A stretch of 64,000 bases of DNA from Cheilinus undulatus (taxonomy: Eukaryota; Chordata; Actinopteri; Labriformes; Labridae): assembly GCF_018320785.1 (NCBI RefSeq), contig NC_054866.1:35131000-35194999 (forward strand), written 5' to 3'. This document shows, piece after piece, positions 23,261-34,700 of the stretch (position 1 is its first letter; each line of letters starts with the position of its first letter). The translations under genes and the position numbers were made by a program. The notes beneath the pieces were generated by a model that was not told the DNA's origin, ran no database searches, and saw only the letters and a program-made list of their open reading frames with translations.

Positions 23261-25172
23261 ACCTTGAGGAAAATTAAAGGTAAAAGTTATGATTGCAAAA
23301 TTTCATCTAAAAAAAAAAAACATTTTGTTGTAGTTTCTAGACCATATTGCAAATAAATTTCATTTTTTGTAAAACATCTTTTTAATTTATGTATGTAAGC
23401 AACAGTAAAACCCCAAAATGCAAGCACACAATTTCACAACATTATGATGAAATAAGGAGACTGCACAAAAGGTTGCCTGAGGTGTTCATTGCCTTTATGA
23501 CAATAAAGTTGGTCATGTGTACAAAAGAAATAAAACAGTATAATAGAAAAATGCATTGTCATGTTCTCCATATAAATGATACCAAATATATATATGCCAT
23601 TCAAAATATAAGATGCATCCTTATTGAATTTGTTAACTACATTCAGTTAAAGCATTTTACAACTAGCTGACTTTAAATGTTTCAATTCCTGTATTTTCTA
23701 TAAATAATCTTGGGCACTATTTTCCAGACCCGAATTGTTCTCCAACAGCACCCCAAGAGGTTAGACTGAGCACAATGCTGAAGGTTTTAAAGCACAGTCA
23801 TGTTACGTCCTGAAAATATTTAACATCCTCCAAACTCACCAGACATTTACAACCATTACTGTTTTTCCTTTCTATGAGATGTCATTCTCACATTGTCCCC
23901 TCTATTCCCACACATCAGGGAAGTGTTTAAAGATCCAACATACTCTTCTTTTCAAACAAAAACTAACCTTGAATGAAAAGCTAAGAGCAGATACAAAATG
24001 AAAGCTTTATTTGATCTTTATTCACCAGACTCAGCTGGTAGCTTTAGATGCTGATTGTCATTTTCCTGTGAATCAGTCATCCTGACATAAAACTGCATGA
24101 ATAATTCAGTTGTTATGGGCCCTTATGTTTGCAGACCAGCATGAAATATTGAATAACAGATCAGCGATGGCACTGGAGCAGCCTAAGCTCAGTCTTCCCT
24201 TTAAAAGACTTGTCTGGCTGGTAACAGTCTCACCTACACAGCTAACTATATCATGTTGAAGAGTAGCTTTTAGACATACATGTTTCACTGTGTGGAAAAA
24301 TATCATCTGGAGTTAAAGTAATCAGAATGCTAAAAGCCTATTTTGGGCATAAAAACATTAAAACCTTATAAGCTGTTTTACTTTTTTTGCGGAAAAGGCC
24401 AGTAAAGAAAGTAGACGACATATTCAGCCAATAATCTGTAGCATGGGAGGGACCACAGATGGGAGTTGCCAGTGTCCATCCAATTCGCTGAAACTCAAAT
24501 GAATGAAATCCATTTTATTATAAAAATGTGTATCCACAACATAAACATCTATTTCTGATGATTACAGGGTTGATATCACTCTACAGTTCTGTGCAGCTTC
24601 ATTTGAGCTGTTTCGACTTAGCCATCAAAAAAACATGCACCTTCATGAAAACACTGTTTCTTGGACACGCAAGTCATTGCACAGTGTGCTGCAGATAGTC
24701 AGCAAATTATGACCTCTAGTGGTGAGGATCCATTACAAAATCTCAGAGCATCTAGTGGACCCAGATACTGTGTGAGGTGGCTAAAAGCCAAGGGAAGTAG
24801 CCTAGATTTCATGTTTCCCTATCACCGTTTCTCTGGATCATTCCACTGATTCCCTAGTTTGATGAGATACATCATTCCTACAGATATTAATTGCATCACT
24901 ACATCTAGATGCAGACCTTTAGAAACATACAATTTTAGCATGCAGTTCTATAACTAGGATCAGACCTTTTAAAACTACAGTTGCAATGGTCTTGTTGGCC
25001 TGGACAATGGGTGTGGATGCACATTCAAACTGGTCCAACAGAGTAGAGAATAGCCTCAGGGTGAAATTTTCCTCAAATAACATTTTAAAAAGTCAACATT
25101 TCTGTGTTGAAAACTCGATTTGGGTATCATTAGGGCTTTTTCCCCTTGATACCGGTGCTAAATCAGTATATA
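23261..25172. other. Intergenic, no gene seen
   Basis: AT-rich sequence between map6 and the Tc1 copy. Only short chance frames are present; I see no splice-bounded coding exon or RNA gene. Confidence 0.5.
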
Positions 25173-26663
25173 CAATGCTTAACAAATTTATTAGACCACC
25201 ACCCAAAGTACGGTTTATTCCACAGCTGTCCTAAATTAACAGCATTGGTAATTACCAAAATCATTTTTTATGTTTCTGCAATGGTTAATACACCAATATG
25301 TAGAAGCTCTTTAACCCAAATTTTATTTCTAATGCTAAAATATAATTATTATTGTTAACCATGAATTTTTCAAATTTACTGATTTACAAAAAAAAAATAA
25401 AAAAAATGGAATAAATAGTAAAGCACACTATTATTTCTTGATTAATATGTCAAATTATAGTTATTTACTTGCATTCCTGAACAGAAAAAATAGTTTTAGT
25501 GGTTGAATGTTATGCTTGATTAATTTCTGACTTCTCAGAGAAGCCCAGTGAGCCGGCTCAAATTTGGGTTTAAAAAGGTGAATTCAGTTTGAAATTCCTC
25601 ATTCCTGTTCAAAATGGTAAAATGTGGAGAGCTCACTGAAAATGAAAGAGTCTGCATTAAAGCACTTCATGATGCTGGATGGTCTCTGAGACAAATAGGG
25701 AAAGACATAAAGTGTTCTCACAGTGTGGTCAAGTATGCTGTGGAGTCAATTGCCGAGACGGGTACTTAGAAAACGCACCAAGGAAGAGGCAGGAAATCAA
25801 AGTTAAATGAAGCAGATGTCAGACACCTTGATATTTTAAGTACTAGAGACAGAAGGAAGACCACTGCTGATCTTCAGGCAGAGATGAATGCTTCTAGATC
25901 AGAGTCTGAGAAAGTCTCCAGAATGACCATAAGCAGACGACTGAAGAATAGCTGCTAAGAAGCCATTGAGGCCTGCAAACATCCAGAAACACCTCAGATT
26001 TGCCAGGGAGCACAAACACTGGACTGTTGATGACTGGAAGAAGGTACTCTGGACGAGTCCAAGTTTGAACTCTTCGGTCATCATCATCATGTTTATGCCT
26101 GCAAGATTCCATTATGGTATGGGGTTCCATTTGTGGATACGATGTGGGCAAATGAGTTAAAATCAACGGTATCATGAACAAGAACGTCTACCACAACATC
26201 TTAGTGCATCATGGAATCCCTTCTGGACTGAATCTGATTGGTCATGGGTTCATGTACCAACAAGACAATGACCCCAAGCATACTTCAAAGCTGTGCGGAG
26301 ACTATTTGAGCAAGAAAAAGGAATCTGGACTACTGGAACTGATGGACTGGCCAAGTCAAAGTTAAATCCTATGGAACAAATTTGGGATTTAGTAAATTCA
26401 AAGATTGATGGCACAAAAGTTTCATCTAAAGCAAGTCTGTGGGAACAGCTAGAAACTATTTGGAACTCAATAACAAAAGAGACTGTGGAAAAGTACATAA
26501 AACAATGCCAGCAAGAATGCAAGCTGTTATCAAGGCCAAAGGAGGCCATACAAAATATGAAGTTTTTATGAAGTTATTATGTGTGAAAAAGGACTATTTA
26601 GTTGTTTCAGTTTGTTATTTGCCAAATAAATAACAATAACATTTTTAGTAAATTTGTTAAGCA

Positions 26664-26666
<3 letters not shown>
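25173..26666 (+). mobile_element. Tc1/mariner transposon, decayed near-full-length copy
   Basis: Flanked by TA (25171-25172 and 26667-26668). The ends are CAATGCTTAACAAATTTATT and the inverted equivalent ending GCACTG. On the + strand, 25617-26570 encodes a transposase in broken frames: an N-terminal helix-turn-helix region (ALHDAGWSLRQIG), a KLNEADVRHL stretch, DESKFELFG around the first catalytic Asp, and a C-terminal KAKGGHTKYEV tail. Several frameshifts and stops make it inactive. It is the parent type of the short copy at 5539-6079. Confidence 0.88.

Positions 26667-26716
<50 letters not shown>
26667..26716. repeat. (TA)n microsatellite
   Basis: About 25 TA units directly adjoin the right TA target site of the Tc1 copy, so the array may have grown from, or been the target of, the insertion. 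Confidence 0.9.
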
Positions 26717-26719
<3 letters not shown>

Positions 26720-27491
26720 CATTTATTTATTATTATTCATTATAGGGAACCATGAACATAAATGAACATGGACATATGAATGTGCCAGATTGTAGTCATA
26801 GGCTCATTTCCATCTGCAGTTTGATGGTATACATATAAAAGTGTACATCAAGCATGCACATACTGAAAATTAAAAAATATATTTGTATCGTAATTACCAA
26901 TAACAGTTGCTAAAAATGTACTTAGATATGAATAAATAATAAATAAATATAAATATATATAGCACTTTGTCAAATGGACTCACCACTTACAGATAAGGAC
27001 ATCTGTGTACAGTTATTTTTTCGTATTTTGATGGACGATAATGGATTTGTGCTCCTGTCTTGCCCATGCAAGCCATGCTGATGGTGACTCACTACTGCCA
27101 CCTTCTGCTCTGGAGTAAGTGTAAGAATGATTTGCTATACTTGTTGACTCAACATAAATGAATGAATAAATTTTAAGTTTTTGTATTTTATGCTAAATCA
27201 ACATGATATTATTACATTCAACCTCAAAGCATGACTTAATCATGTAGAAACTACATCATCCTGTGAATGTATCAAACAGCTAGTTTGGTTTTTAGAGTGT
27301 ATACTTTAGATTGACCAGGAATGAAGTGGCCATTACAGTTAAAGTGTGTAAGCTATTAAAGTGCATAAGCAGGTGGTAAAGTGCTATGGTGTGGAAGTGC
27401 TGATGTATTGCACATGATAATGAATATGCTTGAGGAGATTTGATAAAAGCTCCCTCGGTATCAGAAATGATTTAGAAATAAGATGCCAATA

Positions 27492-27569
<78 letters not shown>
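27492..27569. repeat. Compound (AC)n(AT)n microsatellite
   Basis: About 18 AC units run directly into about 21 AT units. Confidence 0.95.
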
Positions 27570-27570
<1 letters not shown>

Positions 27571-28106
27571 CATTTACGACAACAATGATTTCATGGATTT
27601 TGAATGTAAAGATAAAATATGTCAACCTCTATATTTTGTTAGGAAAATTTCACTCCCACTGAGCCAAAATCTCCAACGCAACTCCTCGTTTTAAAATAGT
27701 CTTCTTGAACTAAAATAGCCTATTATTTTGAATCTCTTGAATAAAATCCCATCAAAAAAATCCAAGTTAACGGTTTCAATTTAGACAGAACTATTTTGTG
27801 TCTACGTCTGTCTTCTTAAAGTTATTTATGTAGCCTACTTTAACACTGTTGTGTAAATGTAATTAACTTTCCATCCCCGAAATTGTTCAGTAAACTTCAT
27901 ATCTTAAAATAAAACACATACTGCACTGCAATGCTAGTGCCCAAAAACCCCAAATTCACTCTGTTTTCACTTTCACTTTAAGTCAGAGGTTGGCGTTTTA
28001 CTAGTTTTATTGATATGAAATCTCTTTTTGTTCAAAACCAGACTCCTGTACTGTAGCGACTCTAACGAATGTTCTACAGTTTTTGTAACTTGGGCGAAGA
28101 AGAACA

Positions 28107-28208
28107 ACTTCCGGTATGAGGCTCCCGCTAACAGGAAATAAACAAAGGCGGACAAGCTTAGAGGAGGGAACAGACACAGAGTCGACCCTGTAACTTTCAT
28201 TAAAATCT
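28107..28208 (+). promoter_or_regulatory. Probable hinfp promoter and first non-coding exon
   Basis: An ETS-type site ACTTCCGG (28107-28114) precedes a short stretch ending in a good donor (GTAAGA at 28209). An acceptor TTTTTTCTTTTAG ends at 28713, so 28714-28769 would be the 5' UTR part of coding exon 1. ETS sites are common in TATA-less housekeeping promoters. Inferred from splice signals; the start site is not visible. Confidence 0.45.
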
Positions 28209-28769
28209 GTAAGAATTTTTTCGAAAATATCTTTCATTACCAATCTCTTAAACATTATTTGTGTTTTAAGTTTAAGTATTATGTTACGGTACGAAAGATT
28301 TCAATTATCTTACGGTTAAAAACGTTGTTAAACGTTAGGATAGCTGATGAGCAAAAGTCAAACCAAGAAGCAAACCTTTGAGGTTCACCGTTTTCTAATC
28401 TAAAGGACAGTTTACAGCCTTATTTTTATATATCATAAGAAGCTACGCATATCTAGCAGCTAGCTGGTTATTAGTCGTTACCAGTTTTGACATATATGAA
28501 TATTTTCAGATATCTTTAGCTAGAAAGATAGATAGTCTTATCTCAGTTGCCGTGAGCTCACTGACACTAGTTAAAACACTCGTGACAGCAAATTTGGCTT
28601 ACATTATGTTTTACATCGACAAAATAGTGTCCCAGCTACAAGCCGTGAAGCCTACATTTTTTTATCATTCGAAATGTTTATTATTGGGTCAAACTTAATG
28701 TTTTTTCTTTTAGGTGGGCAGGATTGGGCGTATGCACCAGCAGCAGCTGAGTAAACAGTTCTTACCATC

Positions 28770-31700
28770 ATGATGAAAACTAAGAGACAGGACAACTTCG
28801 AGGTGATGTGTGAGTGGGGTGGATGCGACTTCAAGGGACACACCATGGAGGAGCTGAGTGACCATATGTCTCTCCATTTAAAGGACTACCTTGGAGACAG
28901 TGATGCTTTAGAAGATCTGGGTGAGTGTCGGAGATTTCATTTAGTCAGGATATCTTTTAAGACCAAAATACCCCAATTCAGGGCAATTCAGTTAGTTTGG
29001 AAAAGGGGCTAGATCCTAAAAAGGATTTCATATGAAGGGTCTGAGAGATATCCCATAGCAGGCTATTTATAATATTTTGCTTTTAGTTTCTATCAATAGT
29101 CAAACTGTTTTGGATTTTCTTTTCTCCATAACAACCTCTACAGTTGATGCAAGCATACACTCCTTGATGGTCTTTGGAGCTGTAAATGGCTTTTTCTGTT
29201 TGCCTAATATCCATGTCACAAGTAGTGGTGCTCATTTAGCTATCTTTTATTCTATACAAGTGCAAGAAGAGTTTCATGTCTTTGCTCTTGACATAATGTT
29301 TGACCCAGAGTCTTTTTTACAGCAAAATCCAGAGCCAAATGGTGTAAAAGTTAGCAGGTGCCTCAGAAGGCCTTCTCAAGTTGAATCCCTTGCACAAACA
29401 GATATAAACAAATAGTTCTCCATCCACTTGCTGCTGAACCATCTGTTTTTTGCATTATTTGTTGTATTTTTTATGTAGAGTAGACATTTTGCCTGGCTTT
29501 CTGGCCTTTGTATTCTCAAGAACATCACCACAGGTGAAATGTGTGGGTTTAGATGCTGGAGCGGAGAGTTGACCAAACAAACTGGAAAATAGACGTTAAG
29601 GATGATCATACAGATATTAAACTTTCATCAATTTTATTAAAATCCCTTGTGTAGATCTTCTTACTTAAGTGGTCTACTTTAAGGACCAACCCAGCCCCAG
29701 GGTTTCCACTTTAATAGCACAGTCCTAATATGATAAAAAGAAGGAGACAGGGGAATCTTGGGTAATCACTGGCATCTTAAAAGTTTTTTTTAACATTTAG
29801 CCAATCCCTCACTTTGAGTTAATTCAGACAACTTTACTAGGTTTACTTTACATCAGTATCCTGTTAGAACAGTAATTTCTTCATCACAGTCATCACGCTC
29901 TCTTTCCTTGTCTAGATGAGTATGCTTGTCTCTGGACTGGTTGTGAGTTTCTATCCATGGGCAGCCCCACAGAGCTGGAAGTCCATGCTTACTTCCACAA
30001 CTACCATGGAAAGCTCAAGTTCATCGGATCTCAGCTCCTCAAATCCCGTCCTGATCTGCCAGTGTGCAACCAGGTTGTGCACAGCAACAACCAGGTCCCT
30101 GAAGGATCAGAGGGATACCTCTGCCAGTGGGAGAACTGTGATGTAGGTGTCTTTAATTTAAGCTATGCAATAATTGCCAAATGTTTCTGAGCATTATCTT
30201 TATACATGTGTGTTTTCATCTTCATACAGAGTATGTTCAACAACCCTGAGTGGTTCTACCGACATGTGGATAATCATGTTGAGAGTGCGGAGTCAGAGTC
30301 TCTCCCACAACAACAGCAGGCTCTTTTCTGCCACTGGACAGGTATGACTGAATTAGAAATGGGTTAAGGAGTTGTCCTGGTATGTATATGTCTCTTGCAA
30401 TGTATTATGTTTATGTCGTGTCTGCATTACAGGCTGTGATGCTTACTTCAAGATCAAATACCGTTTGAGGGAACACATGCGGAGTCACACTCAGGAGAGA
30501 CTCGTAGCTTGTCCTACATGTGGCAGCATGTTCTCCAGTAACACTAAGCTTTTTGACCACTTACACAGGCAGGCCGAGCCAGTAGGTGAGAGGGACATTT
30601 AACATGTTTTATGTTAATATACTGCATGCAATGTATCAGCATTGACTTCTGTGTCTCTCTTGTAAACAGAGTCGTTGGTATGTGAACATTGTGGCAAGGC
30701 TTTTTCCAGTGAGAGGCTTTTGAGAGATCATGTTCGTCAGCATGGTAATGATATTTTTTCTATTTTTGCCTTTAACTATGGTTAGATTGAACTTGATGAT
30801 TGTCAGTAGGAATGTTTAAGCTACGCACAAGTATGCAGCTATGACAACCTTGTATTTGTAGCTGTGATCTTTAATAATAACAACAATTAGTTAAAATCAT
30901 CAGACACTCAGGTTGTGTTTTTAAATATTATATTTAAGTTGCTGTTGGTAGTACAGTAGCTCTAAAAAGTCTATATGCCCCTGTAGAAATTGCACATCTT
31001 ATTGATGAAAATAATACCAAGATATAAACTTAGCACAAAATGTAAGAAAATTTGTGTTCAGTAGATTATTTCTTTATTGTAACAATGCTTCTTGGCAATA
31101 TATCTTATAACGCTGGGAAGCCTGTTTATTTCCCCTTTAATTGGTGCCACATTTGTAAGGAACATGTATTTGTGGGATGAGCAGCAGAGCTGAGTATGTG
31201 GGTTGCGCCTGTGAAAAATTTGCCAGATCTTCTCTGCCAATGCCAAACAGCTTATTTTGCTGTTGCTGTTGACTCTTGTTTTGTGCCTTTGGCACCTGTG
31301 AACATGGGTCCTGCTACAGTGGTCAGTAGGTGTCTGCTCCAAGAATTGGCATCCCACGTTTGACGGATCTGGATAGAGCAACTTCAAGCTGGTGTTCTGG
31401 AAAAAAAAAAACAAGTTGCGGCATTGTTTGAAGTGAGCCCTAGTACCATCTCCAAACTGATGGCCAAGTTGCATATAACGGGGAATGTCAGAGACAGGCC
31501 GCAAAGTGGGTGTCCCAAGAAGCCGCCACCCCCAAGAAGACCGTTTCCCCACCTTGTCAGTACTTAGGTACTGTAGGCTGTCTTCTACAGATTTGCAGTC
31601 CAGGTTTGCAGGACGATATGGCAGACGGCTCTCTGCCCAGACAATCCATAACAGACTGCACGCAGTCAATCTGGTGTCGGCAACACTGCACCGGAACCTG

Positions 31701-34700
31701 AACATGTGGAGGAACTTTAAGTTCAGTGATGAGTCTAAATTGTGCCTACGGCAGTTGGATCATAGGGTCAAAGTGTGGAGAAGACGAGAAGGCTATGCAG
31801 ATTGCTGCACCGATAGAGTAACTTCTTTTGGTGGAGGCAATGTGATGGTGCAGCATCTCCCTCACTGGAAAAACGAGGCTTGTCATCATTGGAGGCAATC
31901 TCAATGCAGAGAGATATCAAGATGAGATTCTGCAACCAGTGGCAAATCATCACAGTCTGAGACTGAACTCTATCCTCCAAGATGACAATGCGGGGTTTAT
32001 CAGAGACTACCTCCAGAATTTGGAGAGGATGGAATGGCCTGTCAGCAGTCCTGACCTTAACCCCATTGAACACTTGTGGGATCAGCTTGGGTGTGCTGTT
32101 CATGCCAGAGTGACCCACACAACCACGTTGGCTGACTTGTGAAAAATGCCGGTTGAGAATGGGATGCCATCCTACAGCAGTGTGTGACCAGGCTGGTGAC
32201 CAGCATGAGGAGGAGGAGGAGCCAGGCAGTTGTGGCTGTGTATGGTTCTTCCACACACTATTGAGGCTCCTATTTGTTAAATGAATAAATTGTTAAATTG
32301 CCAATGTGGCTTGTTTCTTCAAACTTCAATTATCCAGTCCACCAAACACCTAACATGAGTCAATGGTAGAATCAGCTGTTTGGCAGGGGCAGAGAAGATC
32401 TGGGAGATTTTTCACAGGCGCAACCCACATACTCAGCTCTGCTGCTCATCCCACAGATTCATGTTCCTTACAAATGTGGCACCATTTAAAACAGAAATGA
32501 ACAGGCTTTCCAATGGTATAAGATTTATTGCCAAGAAGCATTATTTCAGCATAGAAATAATCTACCAAACACAAATTACCTTACTTTTTGTGCTAAGTTT
32601 ATAATTTAAATCCTTTTTTTCCAATCTGACATGTGAATTATAACTCAGACAAATCTATTGAATAACAGAAGAAAAAATGATATACTGTAAGATGCATCCA
32701 GGCATTACTATTTCACATCACATAACATAAATGTTGAATTTCGACAGGGGTGTGTTGACATATCAGAGCAACTGTAGTTCATATGTTTTTTCTGTCTTAA
32801 ATTCTTACTGTGGCTGATTTGTAAAACTGACCTTTTGATTATTAAATATTGAAGATGTTAATTCATACATGAGTAAATCAGGTCCAACTTAAAGGCTCAT
32901 CAAAAGCAAATTGTCTTTAAAGACTGATATAAATCTTGATAAGATTGGGTGAAGTCAAAGCATTTTTTGATTTACAGACATCATTTGTGTAAGACTTGAG
33001 TTTGGATTTTTTTAAAATGTTTTTTATGTGACCAGAAACATTTTTTAAATCAGCTAAATAAATGCATTAAAAGGTGCAGAGGTGTTCAATGAAGACTTGA
33101 GCTGACCATCTATTTGACAGTTTTTAGTCTGCCATGTCATTGTTCTGATGTCAAGCTAGAGCCGTTTTTAAACAGAGATTCCGCAATAAAGGTGAAAAGG
33201 AATGCCCGTCTCTCTTCCACAACGAGCAATTCACACAAAGGTGTAACAGAGCCGTGCACGCATGAGACTACACACACACACCTCGGCGTCCTGTAATCAG
33301 ATGGCAGCCGCTGCCTGAGCTGCTGCTTTCAATGAAACTCGAAACTCTGGATTTCTTGGTTCAAAACTTTGTATTTCCTGAATGAAAATACTTTTTCATT
33401 TAGAAAATACAAAGAAAAGACTTTTTTCTGCCATATTTCTGAGTTGGAGGTCTGACTTTAAGCAGTGTCACAGCGCATGTATTTATCTTGGAGGTCGGAA
33501 ACTTCAGAGTACCGAGCTCACTTGAACACATCATGGGACTTTTCAGATGCTGCTGTGAGCAGAGATGTGTGTGCTCTCTCCTCTCCTGTACAGAGTGTGA
33601 TCAGCTCTCTAACCTCGCAGTCTCTCCAGTTAATCCGCATTATTCTTTGTTTTCTCCCGCTGTTGTTTTCTCTGAGGAAATGCCACTCGATTGAACTGCG
33701 CTGGTTTTTAACTCTCCCGTTTATGGAGACAGCAGCACACACTCGCCGTTGCGGGATACCATGACGTCCTTTCACACTCGTTGCGGGGAAAAGTCTGTTA
33801 TGGCTCTGATACTACCTCTTGATCCGGATCAGAGGTGGGGCGAGATCAACCCCCATTGCGGAACGTTCGCTTTCATACAGAACAGTGTTGAGGAATGAAG
33901 GCATAACAGACACAGAAAAGAGAGGCAGTGTGAAAGTAGCTTTACTCACATTACATGTGTTCTTGTTTCTTTCTCAGTGAACCAGGTGAAGTGTCCCTTT
34001 TGTGATATGACGTGCACCACTTTGGCAGCTCTAAAGATCCACATCCGTTTCCGTCACTGTGACGAGCGGCCCTATCCCTGTGACTTCTGTGACAAGAGGT
34101 AGTCTACAAATCAGCTGATATGTTGTTTGAACAGCTGTAGCATAACTACAGAGGTTTAAAAAAAAAAAAAAAAAAAAAAAACTTTTTACAGTTTGCACTG
34201 TGAGGGGTTTTCTCTTACAGTTGACATTTAAAGCAGTGATATAAAGGTTCCATTGTTTTGTTTTTGGGGGGGCTTTTCACACCTTTATTTTAAAGAGGAG
34301 GACAGTGGATAGAGACAGAAGCAGGGATGAGAGAGTGGGGGTGAGACATGCAAGAAAGAGGCCACAGACCGGACTTGTGTAAACCAAGTAAAACTTAACC
34401 ACTAGGCCATCTGCACCCCCAAAGTTTCCATGTTTAATTAAATGTTCTTGTTCAAAACTAGATCATAAAAGTTATAGTAACTATTCATAAGTATTAACAT
34501 TAAGATTTTTTAGAACTTCACAGGGTTCCTGCAAATCCTTGAAAAATCTTAAGTAGTCTGGAATTGCACTTTTGAAATTTAAGGCTTTAAAGATCCTGAT
34601 TTTCACCACTGAGTCGTCCTTAGCAGGCACTTGATAGGATATGTCCTTATCTAATTTTTGTTTTCTAGCCATCCATAAACAATGTTAAACATCTTCCCCC

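Noticed and set aside
27492-27569. Regular repeats as a possible CRISPR-like array
   Set aside because: A plain dinucleotide microsatellite with no spacers; the genome is eukaryotic.
29077-29415. 112-codon frame in a hinfp intron
   Set aside because: It lies between two well-supported hinfp exons, has no splice-compatible signals and no family resemblance.
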